Assembly (NCBI RefSeq): GCF_009727055.1
Contig: NW_024064153.1
Span: 435,597-499,596 of the forward strand
DNA length: 64,000 nucleotides
From: Benincasa hispida
Lineage: Eukaryota > Streptophyta > Magnoliopsida > Cucurbitales > Cucurbitaceae
Direction: 5' to 3'
This document shows, piece after piece, positions 1 to 10,628 of this stretch. Position 1 is the first letter of the stretch; each line of letters begins with the position of its first letter. A model generated the notes under the pieces. That model was not told where the DNA came from, ran no database searches, and saw only the letters and a list, made by a program, of their open reading frames with translations. The translations under genes were made by a program, and so were the position numbers.

Positions 1-1264
1 ATTTACACAAGAACTCATTCTCTTATAGCCTTTCCCTAGGAAGCATATTATAAAATTAGAAACTTAACTTTTGTAGTGACTACATGACATACCTTGACCT
101 TTTTTACTCATATACAAGCCGGGAAACATGCGTTAAGTTATTCTCCAACCATTTGTTGTTTGGGGGAGTATAAATTCATCATTAATGTCACTGTAACTTA
201 CTTGATCTTATATACATAAGTATTGGAGACATTAATTCACTTAGTCACTCACCGCTCTTTAGGGCTCTTAATGGTTTATGTGTCTCTCCTAGCTCTTCTT
301 GGCCTGAAAGGACATAATTTTCAGTTAAACTACTTAGAATTCTTTGTAAAATACTGCAAATAATTCATTTACTAAAGGAACTTTCATTAATAAAGACAGC
401 TCTACTGGCAAGATCCCCATAAGCGAGATCAGCGAGATCATTGCTAGTGAGATCAGTGAGATCCTTGCTAGCAAGATCAGCGAGATCCTTGCTAGCGAGA
501 TCAAGCTTTTCCTAGAAAATTTTCATCCTAACGATACTCACCTTACCGGCGATACTCAGCCCAATTCCTAGCAAGATTTCCTTCTAGAGTGAAATCCTTA
601 TAGCAAGATCCTTATCACAAAATCAGTGAGATTTCCTTTATAAGCGAGATCCTCATTCCCATATATCGCTATAACTCCCCACAGTGAACTGTTTGTTTGT
701 TCTTCCCAAGTAGCTGTCTGCTTATGCATCGATTCCCTGTTATAACTTCAAAAATTCATAACTCAAAATCCAGAGCTCTTTTCAAGAAACTTTCTTCTAC
801 AAACTTGTTTAGAATTAAGTAACTTTCTTACTTTAAAATTTTAGCCGGAATGCCTTATAGTTTGGCCTAGAACTTCCAATCTTCACCCTAGGCCCTGACT
901 AACCCGAGATTCTGCCACCTCTGAACTTTCTTCACTCCTTGTTCTTCTCCTCCTGTAATCTTTCTCCAATAGGACAACCTCACAAACTAGATTCTCTCAG
1001 TTTTCGAATGGCACTGATTTTACTAAATTTGCTCATGTCAATTGCCGAAACCATGCCTTTGAATTTCCTCTTCCTGAAACTTCCCGCCACCTCCCGAGTT
1101 CAAGGGTTAACCGCCATGTCACCCCTCATTTAATATGTTTTTCCTTCCATACCATCATAATTCCTATAAATAAACATGAATTGGTACTTTAATAAATATG
1201 TAATATAACATTCCTTTGGCTAACATGCTTATCTAGAAAACCTAGAGTTTGGGGTTTACAATCA
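1..1264 (-). repeat. 3' LTR (partial) of Ty3/gypsy chromovirus
   Basis: This stretch lies just outside the polypurine tract of the minus-strand gypsy element, so it should be its 3' LTR, cut by the window edge. On the minus strand the LTR probably begins TGATTGTAAACC near 1264 (1260 is an alternative start). No gene is seen in it. It holds a GAGATC-rich minisatellite. It does not overlap in sequence with the partial LTR at 6069-6635, because each preserves a different end, so the full LTR must be longer than about 1.8 kb. Confidence 0.7.
423..660. repeat. GAGATC minisatellite in LTR
   Basis: Degenerate tandem repeats of about 24 bp built from GCGAGATCAGCGAGATC and CCTTGCTAGC. The array is most regular at 423-503 and decays to about 655, where isolated GAGATC and AAGATC words continue. 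It lies inside the gypsy LTR. Confidence 0.75.
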
Positions 1265-1280
1265 TCCCCCCCTTAAAAGA
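1265..1280 (-). promoter_or_regulatory. Polypurine tract of gypsy element
   Basis: On the minus strand this reads AAAAGGGGGGGATG, immediately before the LTR start. This is the expected plus-strand priming site between the end of pol and the 3' LTR. Confidence 0.75.
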
Positions 1281-1309
1281 AATTTCGTCTTCAAATTTTA
1301 CCTGATTTA

Positions 1310-1930
1310 TCATTTGAAAAGTTGAGGATATCTCTTCCTCATTTTCTCTTCAGGTTCCCAGGTAGCTTTCTCAATTCCATGATTACGCCATAGCACCTTC
1401 ACCATAGGAATCGTCTTATTTCTGAGTACCTGGTCTTTCCTATCCAAAATCTTGATGGCTTCTTCCTCGTAAGATAAATATTCTTTGAGCTGTACCGGAT
1501 GTGTTGCTAGTATGTGCATAGGATCAGACACATATTTCCTTAGCATTGACACATGAAATACGTCGTGAATACGAGCTAGCTTCATCGATAACTGCAACCT
1601 ATAAGCTGCTGGACCAACCCGTTCTATAACTTCATATGGTCTGATATATCATGGACTTAACTTCCCTTTTCTCCCAAATCGGAGAATTCCTTTCCATGGG
1701 GACAACCGAAGAAATACCCATTCTCCGACTTCAAATTCTAGTTCTCTTCTTTGCTTTTCAGCATAGCTCTTTTGTCTATCGCGAGCCACCTTAAGATTAT
1801 CCTTGCTAAGTTTTACATTCTCTGTTGTTTGTTGAACTAATTCTGGATTCAATAATTGTCGTTCTCCGACTTTGTTCCAGCATACTAGGGTCCTGTAAGG
1901 TCGGCCGTACAATGCTTCATAGGGATCCAT
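1310..1930 (-). pseudogene. Gypsy integrase C-terminus and chromodomain (decayed)
   Basis: Two open segments (1930-1649 and 1597-1310) continue the integrase downstream of the catalytic core. The first holds MDPYEALYGRPYRT, typical after the integrase core, and the GEWVFLRLSPWKG module. The second holds the HDVFHVSMLRKY segment and ends in a chromodomain-like tail with VKVLWRN and ATWEPEE. The aromatic residues and the WEPE motif are the usual chromodomain landmarks. Such a domain is known from chromoviruses, where it targets integration to particular chromatin. A stop codon after GRKGKLSP separates the two segments. The Tekay/Del-like lineage is inferred from the domain order and C-terminal chromodomain. 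Confidence 0.85.
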
Positions 1931-1945
1931 TCTGATACTAGAATG

Positions 1946-2600
1946 TTAGCTATTGTTGTAGGCAAATTCAATCAACGATAAGTGTGTATCCCAACTTCCT
2001 TTGAATTGTAGTACACAAGCTCTTAACATATCTTTCAGTGTCTGTATAGTTCTTTCTGACTGTCCATCTGTTTGCGGATGAAAAGCCGTGCTGAAATGTA
2101 ATTTAGTGCCCATAGCCTTATGTAAACTTGGCCAAAATTTTGAAGTGAACATCGAGTCCCGGTCTGACACTATCGACACTGGAGCTCCATATTGAGTGAT
2201 TATCTTATCCACATAAATCTTAGCTAGACGGTTTAGTATAAAAGTAACTTTTACTGGTATAAACTTGGTCGTCTTAGTTAGTCTATCGACTATTACCCAA
2301 ATGCCATTAAATCCTGAGGGTGTCTTAGGCAATCCAAATAGAAAGTCCATTGTCACATGCTTCCACTTCCACTCAGGCACTGGGAGTGGATTGAGTAATC
2401 CTGCTGGTTTTCGTCCTTCAGGTTTTACTTGTTGACAGATTACACATCGGTCCACATATTCTGCTATGTCTCTCTTCATCCCAGGCCACCAGTAAGATTT
2501 CTTCAAAGTTCTATACATCTTGGTGCTTCCTAGATGTATAGCATAAGTGGAACTATGTGCTTCCTCTAGAATGGCTTATTTAAGCTGTAGTTTGTTAAGC
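1946..2600 (-). pseudogene. Gypsy integrase catalytic core (decayed)
   Basis: The open segment 2518-1946 starts with YWWPGMKRDIAEYVDRC and CVICQQ, the Cys half of the HHCC zinc-binding domain. The His half (EEAHSST...IHLGSTK) can be read just upstream, behind a TAA stop near 2580. The DDE residues are all visible: Asp in VIVDRLTK, Asp in SIVSDRDSMF and Glu in GQSERTIQTLKDML. The core ends at a stop after EFAYNNS. The catalytic triad has outlived the reading frame. Confidence 0.88.
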
Positions 2601-2745
2601 ACACACATTCTCCCCTCCTTTTCTAGTACATTGTTTATTCCAAGTTGAAAGTCAACCTGCCCTTACTTACATCATCAGCAACCTTCTGAAGATCAGGGTC
2701 TTCCAACTGATCCTGTTTATGGTTTTCTACTAAGGCAGGCTTTAT

Positions 2746-3840
2746 CTAGAAAGAAGCCATCATTCCACCTAACGATTCCACTGATAAGGCGGTTCTAGAA
2801 TTCCTGAACTCCTGTAATAGCATTCCTCTTATTGAACTAATAATGGCCTTGTGTCCCGAGGATTTCCTACTTAGTGCATCTGCTACAACATTAGCCTTGT
2901 CAGGGTGGTACTCGATGGAACAGTCGTAATCTTTGATCAATTCAATCCATCTTCTTTGTCTTAGATTTATCTCTTTTTTATCAAAGATATATTTTATGCT
3001 TTTGTGATTTGTAAATATTCTGTAGTGCTCTCCAAATAGGTAGTGTCTCCACAACTTTAGAGCCAAAACAACTGCTGCCAACTCCAGATCATACGTAGGA
3101 TAAATGCACTTGTGTTTCTTAAGTAGACGAGAGGCATATGCAATAACTTTTCCATCCTGCATCAACATACATCCCAATCCTTGTCGGGATGCGTCACAAT
3201 AAATCTCAAATTCCTTACCTGGAACAGAAAGGGTAAGCATTGGTGTTGATACTAGTCTTTGTTTCAGCTCTTGGAAACTATGCTCACACTCTGACGACCA
3301 TTCAAACCTCATGCTTTTCTTGGTCAGATTCGTCAACGGAAGGGCTATCTTAGAGAAACCCTCCACAAACCTCCGATAATAACCTGCCAAACCTAGGAAA
3401 CTGCGTATCTCTGAAACAGTCGTGGGTCGTTCCAAATTAACTATTGCTTCCGTCTTCGTCAACGGAAGGGCTATCTTAGAAACAACATGCCCAAGAAATA
3501 CCACCCGATCTAACCAAAAATCACATTTACTGAATTTAGCATACAACTGCCTATCTCGCAACGTCTTCAATACTATCCTCAAGTGGATTGTATGATCCTC
3601 CCTACTACCAGAATACACCAGTATATCATCAATGAATACTATCACGAACTGGTCCAAGTAGGGATGAAATATCCTGTTCATAAGATCCATGAATACCGCA
3701 GGGGCATTTGTCAATGCAAATGGCATTACTAAAAATTCATAATGTCCATATCTTGTTCTAAATGCGATTTTAGGAATGTCAACTTCCCTCACTTTCAGTT
3801 GATGATAACCCAATCACAGGTCTATTTTTGAAAACACCGT
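2746..3840 (-). pseudogene. Gypsy reverse transcriptase (C-terminal part) and RNase H (decayed)
   Basis: Continues the RT from GYHQLKVRE through the catalytic FIDDILVYS box, which is intact, then the connection domain ([12 protein letters not shown]) and RNase H ([38 protein letters not shown]). The join to the upstream RT at about 3800-3860 carries a TAG and a TGA in phase, both explicable as C-to-T changes (CAG to TAG, CGA to TGA). A 26-nt stretch near the VSKIALPLT peptide is an exact copy of sequence 126 bp away. It replaces the residues normally found between GHVVS and the ERPTTVSE motif. Confidence 0.88.
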
Positions 3841-3852
3841 GGCTTCTCTTAG

Positions 3853-4737
3853 CTAATCAAACAAATCATCAATGCGTGGTAATGGATATTTGTTCTTAAT
3901 CGTTACCTTATTCAGCTGCCTATAGTCGATACATAATCTAAGTGTACTGTCTTTCTTCCTCACAAACAATACCGAAGCTCCCCAAGGTGATACACTTGGT
4001 CGAATGTATCCCTTGTCAATTAACTCTTGCAACTGAACCTTTAATTCCTTCAACTCAGATGGCGCCATTCTATATGGTGCCTGCGATATAGGAGTTGTTC
4101 CTGAAATTAAGTCCATAGTAAACTCCACCTCCTTGTCGGGTGGTAATCTCGATAGTTCTTCAGGAAATACATCACGAAAATCATTTACCACTGGGACATC
4201 TTCTGGGTTCAGCTCTTTCCCTTGAGCAACCACTACATGAGCCAGATAGGCTTTACATCCCTTGCTCAGTAGCTTATGAGCTTTCACTGTCGATATCAGA
4301 TTCCCCACGGCTAATCTTTTGATTCCTGTCAGCATTACATCCTGGGCATTTGATTTTGTGAGTACCACCTCCTTCTTGTAATAGTCTACTGAAGCACGAT
4401 ACTTACTTAGAAAATCCATCCTCAGCATAGCATCAAACTCCAATTGTTCCAACAGAAGTAAATCAGCATAGAAGTTCTGACCATTGATCAGTACCTCACA
4501 ATGATTATAACATCTATCTACTGTTATCACATCTCCCAAAGGGGTAGAGATAAATAACTCTTCAGGCATAGGTTCTACCACCCTATCTATACTAGATGCA
4601 TACATGCTAGATATAAATGAATGTGTGGTACTAGGATCAAATAGTACATAAGCAAACTGTCCACATAATATGATATTATCGTTCACAACATCTGGAGACT
4701 CCGCTGCCTCCTGGCGTGTCACGGCGTACACTCATAC
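3853..4737 (-). pseudogene. Gypsy protease and RT N-terminal part (decayed)
   Basis: The segment begins VYAVTRQEA, the usual linker between gag and protease. The protease active site reads [10 protein letters not shown], where this family normally has D-S/P-G-A. The Gly-Ala pair is changed, so the peptidase is probably inactive. RT follows from [10 protein letters not shown] and [11 protein letters not shown] through [29 protein letters not shown] and [11 protein letters not shown], the standard RT blocks before the FIDD box. Two stops (TAG, TGA) lie between the gag zinc finger and VYAVT, so gag and pol are no longer one frame. Confidence 0.87.
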
Positions 4738-5985
4738 CTACTGTTGAGGTTGACCTATGACATTCTTTTGCTTGACACCACTTGGCCCTTCGCTTCGGTT
4801 TCCAGCACTCTTTAGTTGGTTAACTGTCTGGGAGGTTGGCTGTTGTGCTGTTGGGACGTCCCTGTTCACCTGGGGACAGTCCCTCTTGAAATGCCTTGTT
4901 TGTCCACATTGAAAGCATACACCTCTGCCATTATAGCATGCCCCAAAATGCCTCTTGCCACAACTAGGGCACGTCGGTCTCTTGTGTGTGCTGGCTACCG
5001 ACTCATCAGCTCGTGGCATCTCTGGTCGGCTAACTGCACTGTCTGAGGGTCTCGTTTTTCTTTTCTTGGATCCCTGCCAACTGGTTACCTTTAATTGGCA
5101 TCCACTAGTCTGAATTGCAACTGGAGGTCGGGATCCTCTGTCTCTAGTCCCTACTACTGCCTCGCTGCCTCTTGGCAACTACTCTTCATCTGTCGAACTC
5201 CGCTCGACTCGTGTTGTTGTTTCTACTAACTGGTTAAAATCTAGCCAATTAGCCGTAGACGTCACCGGAGTTCTGATTTCTTTCCTTAAACCTTGTTCAA
5301 ATTTCCTGCATCTATCTCTTTCCTCAGTAATAATCGACAGAACATACTGTGATAACTCTGTAAATTTCTACTCATATTCCACCACTGACATCGTTCCCTG
5401 CGTTAATCTGAGGAACTCATCCCTTTTTGGATCTCGAAACGAGCTGGTGTAATACTTGTCTTCAAAGGCCTTCTTGAACTCAGGCCATAACATCGCATCT
5501 ATGCTGGTTCGTCTGGCGGATATCACTTTCCACATTTCTCTGCTCCTTTCTGTAGTAGAAAAGTGGCAAGCCCTACTTTCCTGTCCTCTGAACAACTCAT
5601 AACATTGAAACATTTTTCAACTACATCCAGCCATAACTCAGCTTCAGCCGGATCTATTGTACCTTCAAATGTCACAGCCCCTAGGGCTTTAAACATCTTA
5701 ATACCATATTTCTTCTCTGGGTCGGCTCGTACAGAGACAACACTGGCTGCTAATCTCTGCAGTATCCTGTCAATCTTCTAGCTGAGAATCTGCCCTTGCC
5801 TGAGGAGTACTAGACTCTCCCTCAAACATCGTTTCCTGACTCACTAGATCATTCACCTTCTTTTTCCCACCCGGTGGGTTCTCTCTAACCTCCGGGCCCC
5901 TATTGGTAGGGTCAGTATTCCTCCCACCTATCTGCTTATTTGGTCTGCCACGTTGCCTCGGCATTTCACCTAATACAATGTACAT
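4738..5985 (-). pseudogene. Gypsy gag (nucleocapsid) remnant
   Basis: Three open segments in different frames make up the gag. 5985-5770 gives the basic N-terminus (MPRQRGRPNKQIGG). 5613-5368 gives the capsid-type core (MWKVISARRT, EFKKAFEDKYY, EFLRLTQGTMSVVEYE), typical of the retrotransposon gag family. 5178-4738 gives the basic linker and zinc knuckle. The knuckle CFQCGQTRHFKRDC fits C-x2-C-x4-H-x4-C and is preceded by a second Cys/His cluster (CPSCGKRHFGAC). Frameshifts near 5200-5370 and 5620-5770 break the chain. Confidence 0.85.
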
Positions 5986-6053
5986 ATGTTAGGGACTCAC
6001 ACTTAGGGACTTAGATCTATGCATGAACTTCCCCTCTCATTCCAAAATCTTAT

Positions 6054-6065
6054 GCTCTGATACCA
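6054..6065 (-). promoter_or_regulatory. Primer binding site, initiator tRNA-Met type
   Basis: The minus strand reads TGGTATCAGAGC three bases after the inferred LTR end (GTGTGACA). This is the standard primer site complementary to the 3' end of initiator tRNA-Met. It fixes the 5' LTR boundary at 6069 and the transcription direction as minus. Confidence 0.9.
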
Positions 6066-6068
6066 ACT

Positions 6069-6635
6069 TGTCACACCCGTACCCAGATTACCCTTTTATT
6101 CTGGAAGAGGATATGACCGTGGTAGGTACTAGCCCTACTGCCAGCACCCACTGCCCAAGCCTTCTAATCTAAATACCAACCTGTTTAAACATTAGTAATA
6201 TACGCATACAGCAAACCTCCCTTAAGGTTCTACAAAGATTACATAAATACGTGCATACAGTCATGACATAACATTTATAGAAAATTATTCACAGATAGCC
6301 CAAACATTCCTAAAGAAACTCTAGTCCCTCTCAAAACATGTGTATATAAACAGATCATCAACCTAAGTCTTCTTAATAAGCCGAGTCTTTCAGTGGCAAG
6401 CAGCAGCAGGATCAACCCTGAGGAAACTGACCGCTACTTAAAAAGGGAAAAACAGAGAAATTTTATGAGCTAAAAGCCAGTGAGCAACTATAGAATCGTA
6501 TAACATCAAACATTCCATCACTATAAACATGAAAATATACTAATGAGTAACTCAAGCAATTGTCTCTAAATGTAGCTTTAAACCATTCTTAGACATCATT
6601 AAACATTATTATTCCCTAGTTAAGAATGAGTCTAA
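6069..6635 (-). repeat. 5' LTR (truncated) of gypsy chromovirus
   Basis: On the plus strand it begins TGTCACACCCGTACCC next to the primer site. It continues without coding content until about 6635, where the sequence switches to an Athila-type pol on the opposite strand. No TSD can be assigned because the outer LTR end is lost. Confidence 0.75.
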
Positions 6636-6639
6636 CCGC

Positions 6640-6894
6640 TCTAGCTCCCAACGTTTATTACTATGCGAGAAGAATCTCCAAATTGGACAGAAGGTCTTGT
6701 TATACAATTCTCGGCTGTGACTTTTTCCATGAAAATTAAATTCACGATGGTCCAGTCCATTTATAATCAAAGAGGTATTCCCGCATGGAGCGGTTGAGTT
6801 AACCAATGAGGATGGGACCAATGCATTCAAAGTCAATGGGCAAAGAGTCAAGATATATCACGGAGGAGATTGCATCGTGAGAAAACCTCCATGA
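6640..6894 (+). pseudogene. Athila/Tat-type gypsy pol, extreme C-terminus
   Basis: The plus-strand frame reads GQKVLLYNSRL, then (after a stop) the RWSSPFIIKEVFPHGAVEL module and FKVNGQRVKIYHGGD, ending at TGA 6892-6894. This is the conserved tail of integrase in non-chromodomain gypsy elements of the Athila/Tat group. Two stops interrupt it, one after NSRL and one after LFP, positions where the family usually has Arg and Gly. Everything upstream (gag to integrase core) was lost at the junction with the chromovirus LTR. Confidence 0.82.
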
Positions 6895-8074
6895 ACCTAG
6901 GGAATTCCTGATTGAAGAAGAAATGAGCAGTCCCTGCAATAGTATGCGAAAACAAACTCATCAGGGATGAAATTTTTTTGAAGTATCATTTTTATATCTT
7001 TATTTCATGAACTCACTTTACCTTTTTATATCCTTTTTACACCACCATTTCAAAAAAAAAACAAAAAAAAAAAAAAATTCAACTCTGTCTTTTATATTTT
7101 TTACCCTCTCAATTTTTTTAGGAACATTCATGGTAACGATTGCGGTAGAGCTGCGCAATGACCAAAATATGCGACCAGTTTGTTAAGCCCATCGCAATCG
7201 AAGAAATCAGCTCGTCGCAAAGAAGAATGCGATCACAGATAATGTGGGAAACAAAGCAAATTTGGGGGTTGTATCTTTCTTTGACTTTGTTTATTCCAAA
7301 TTTTGCATTATCGCATTTCATTTTTAACATTGATAATTTTATCATCGCATCCTCTTTAGTCGGCGCAATCATTAAATATTGATTATTCTTGTTAGTCACC
7401 GCATTTTTTTTCCGTTCCAATGATGATTTCAATGATGAAACGCATGTCTCTCTTTCTCATTGCATGTACTAGAATCAACTCAATGTCAGGACAGTCAATT
7501 CATGAAATATTTTCTAGAAGTTAGTGGTTCGACAGCTTTCTTTCAAAATGATTTTTACGAAACTTCCTAAGAATATCGCATGAATCATTTCAATCTATCA
7601 GCAATGAAGACATTGCTTCGTTTAAATTTGGGCGTGCTGGTATTTCGTTTTAACCTTGCTGCTTTTACACATTTCAAAAAAAAAAAAATATCATAACGTT
7701 GAGATTGGATCCTACTCGTAGTTGGATGTGCGCATGACATCCGTGGGGGCAAGCCAAAACGAAGGCTAGGCACTTGATCAGCGCAAGCTCGCAAAAAGAA
7801 TATCTAAACCGCATAAGGATAAAAATCATTTTACACCTCGATTGGAAAAAGTTTTGAAATAAATCATGCGATGTCTTGGAAACAAGTAAAGTCTTTTTGA
7901 AGGTTAAACTTGCGGTCTCTAAGTATTAGACATATTTTAGGAAGAGATCAGGATAGAAATTAAGAAGATCATAAGATTTAAATACAGCACCTCGAGAAAT
8001 CTAGGTAAGGAAAAGGTGGCTGACTCTCTAAATAAAATCTTTAGTTTATGCTTGAGGACAAGCATTGTTTTAAA
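6895..8074 (+). other. 3' untranslated internal region of Athila-type element
   Basis: About 1.2 kb without a supportable ORF lies between the end of pol and the polypurine tract, typical of the long non-coding 3' region of Athila/Tat elements. It contains A-rich and T-rich runs (7051-7078, 7676-7688). It also contains one copy (7719-7765) of a motif that recurs twice in the second Athila-type element. Confidence 0.7.
7719..7765 (+). repeat. Conserved 3'-region motif, copy 1
   Basis: Contains GCGCATGACATCCGTGGGG followed by CAAGCCAAAACGAAGG. Near-identical copies are at 17211-17258 and 17411-17458 in the other Athila-type element, at similar places upstream of the polypurine tract. Function unknown. 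Confidence 0.7.
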
Positions 8075-8084
8075 TTTGGAGGTG
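8075..8084 (+). promoter_or_regulatory. Polypurine tract, Athila-type element 1
   Basis: TTTGGAGGTG immediately before the LTR start TGATAATGG. The parallel site at 17741-17751 reads TTTGGGGGTG. Confidence 0.7.
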
Positions 8085-9770
8085 TGATAATGGCCAGAAA
8101 TACACGTTATTACAATGCAAATAAGTAAAAATGAGGGAATGCGACGATAAAAATATGTCAAATCGTGTCCAAAAGCATTAAACTGAGAATGTTGCGATCA
8201 CATGAGCCCATCGCACTAAAGCAGCTAATTTACTTATTTTATACAGGAAAAATGCGTTGACGCAAGTGAGATTGAGATCCAAGGAATTCGGCGTCCGCGC
8301 ACATTGCAAGATTGTGATCACAAATTCATGTGATCGTATGCACTCACGAGAAGTTGCTCAAGAAGGTGGCCGCATAAAGACGGCGCATCAAGGTGAAAGC
8401 TTAATGAATCATGATGGGATGGAAAGCTGGTGACGGTCGAATCTGAATTTAGTTGACAAGCCGCTAACTACACACTGTAGCAAGTACATTCAAATTTTCG
8501 AGGACCATTAATCAGTGCATCAGACAAAAGATTTAATGACCCCCCATCATTGCAATCATTAGATAGAAAAGCTTCTTCACCTTGAAGCTCCATAAATACC
8601 GAAGGCCACTATCATTAAAGGAGTTGGAAATAGTTCACCATACACATAGAAGATAAATCATATACAAATAGATAGTCGTTAGTCTATAGTTGTTCTTATA
8701 CTTAGAAGGAAGACGTGAGCGAAGAGAAGAAGACGCCGAGAGATCATTCCTGGTTAACTTGAAAGACTGCCAGGAAGCGCTAAAGAAGGAGAGACGGCCG
8801 ACAGTTGCAAAAGCAAGGATATTCTTCTGAGCAGAGTAGACTAAAAGACAGTGTAAAAGCCACGGGAAGCAAGACATTGCTATTGGGCTTCTTATCCCTA
8901 CTTTCCATTGTTGTTTTTTATTCTAACTTTATTTATAAAATAGAATTCTCATCTCAACATTTGTTCAATCTCTCCACATTTTGCATGAATAGCTAAATTA
9001 CCGAATGGGTTGAGAAGTACTTGGCTAGCATGACCTAAGATCTTCACTTTATGCGATCATCTTGTCTTATGTATGCGTCTTTTAACCTTTAGGGATACTT
9101 GAGAGTGTAGTCTAAAGAAAGAACCTAGACTTGAGAGAGTCAGGTTAGAATCTAAGCTTGAGAGAGTCAGATTAGAACCATATAAGCAAGAGATAGAAAC
9201 TTAGAGATAAGTTCTTTTTGCTATTATGCATCGCATGCACCGTAGAAATAGGATATGATAGTATGTGGTCACCTTGTGTACGTATGTATCATTCATCATC
9301 CATAGATAAGAATAGAGGCGTAGACATAAGTCCTATCGACATTATCGTATATGTTGCATGCGTCCTAAAAATAGGAACTATGGCATTTGCATTGAGAGAT
9401 GACATGTTCTTATGTGTGTGGAGCATTATTGCATAACTTGAACGCAATCTTAGGAAGTGTTAACTAAATCCATTGTCAACCCATTCATCGCATACTCATT
9501 GTATTCTCGATTTCATCGACTCTTTACTCAAAACTACCGCATAGGATTTATACTTAAACTTAATACCAACAAACTTATTTGTTTTTGCCACTGCAAAGGA
9601 ATCAATTTTACTGTCGCATAGTATCTCAGTAGTCCTTGTGTTCGACCTTGGACTTACCAGGCAACCTAGTGAGATTTATACTTCCATTTTACTAGGAAAA
9701 CTTGCATGTGCAACGCATAAATCATCATCGCAATTATACACCATTATTCCATCACATTTACAATGCATCA
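8085..9770 (+). repeat. Complete LTR, Athila-type family
   Basis: Starts TGATAATGGCCAGAAATACA and ends AATGCATCA, 1,686 bp. The boundaries are supported on the left by the polypurine tract and on the right by a tRNA-Asp-type primer site six bases further. The solo LTR at 35704-37378 has matching ends and its own TSD, which confirms the TGATAA start. A likely promoter region holds ATAAATA near 8592. Shortly before the end is the phrase TGTTCGACCTTGGACTTACC (9640), shared with the other copies. Confidence 0.85.
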
Positions 9771-9776
9771 AGTTTT

Positions 9777-9794
9777 TGGTGCCGTTGTCAAGGA
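9777..9794 (+). promoter_or_regulatory. Primer binding site, tRNA-Asp type (degenerate)
   Basis: TGGTGCCGTTGTCAAGGA resembles the TGGCGCCGTTGCCGGGGA primer site used by Athila/Tat elements. It lies to the right of an LTR that also has a polypurine tract to its left, so this LTR is shared between two internal regions. The leader after it survives only to about 9894. Confidence 0.75.
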
Positions 9795-9894
9795 CTATGG
9801 TAGTACATATTACGCTAACAGTAACATTTTGATTTTCTTTGCAGCTTTAAACCTCTGTGCACTGCCTCGCATTTGGTAAGGGAAGAAGCAGGTG

Positions 9895-10424
9895 TCGTAT
9901 GAGTGAAGGACAAGCAGAACTAAACGATTGCTAAGCGTGCCAAGCAGAACTAAACGATCGTTTACCATTTGATAGACAATCGCTTAGCTAAACCTACACG
10001 ATCGTGTACTCTGACCTATACGATAAGCACCCGACTATACGATAGTCATCCCTTTCTCCCACTTGCTTGTTCATACTACACAATCATTTTCCTCCTCCCC
10101 TCTACCAATTCCATCAAAGTCCACCCTTCGGTTGCTTGTTGTTCGTGCATTGCTGATCGTGTAGACGATCATGGTGCTACTAGGCGACTGTTTGCTGGAC
10201 GAGTAAGAATGAGAGGAATTTGTTCACGTTGGACCGAGTTCTTGTGAAGATGGTCTTCAACTAGTACGTTCTCTCGATCTTTTGTATTTTTTTTTAAAGC
10301 ATGCTAGTAATTAGTGTTTACAATGTATATATGTTTATGAGATTGTATGTGTGGTGATTCTGTCACAATGAAATCGAAAAGATCCTCTTCTGCTCATAAG
10401 CATTCTTGTTTAAGAGTTCCTTCA
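9895..10424 (+). repeat. Copia LTR tail, plus orientation
   Basis: Matches the last ~450 bp of the LTR ending at 29960: CGATCG-rich stretch, CTCCTCCCCTCTACCA, then TGGTGATTCTGTCACAATGAA and GAGTTCCTTCA at the end. It stops exactly at the LTR terminus and abuts an LTR head in the opposite orientation. Its left part is missing. Confidence 0.75.
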
Positions 10425-10628
10425 CCACTTGCATGTCACCACATACATAATTAAGTTACATAAAGATAACTAGGGATCTTAGTTTATTGGTTTGTGTTAA
10501 AGCAAATAAAACATCTAAATGTACAAAGTCAAGAAGTGAAGTAAATATCATATATTATACATCACAAGCATTCGTACCAACTATTTACATACTATAGGAC
10601 ACGAGACTTTAGGGCATCATCTCCAACA
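10425..10628 (-). repeat. 3' LTR head of minus-strand copia element
   Basis: On the minus strand it begins TGTTGGAGATGATGCCCTAA directly after a polypurine tract (AAGTGGGAGAT at 10629-10639). Only about 204 bp remain before the sequence flips into a plus-oriented LTR tail at 10424/10425. Confidence 0.8.

Noticed and set aside
9920..10040. CGATCG clusters considered as a CRISPR-like array
   Set aside because: Spacing is irregular and the words are 6-10 bp palindromes without conserved longer repeats or unique spacers. They belong to the LTR.
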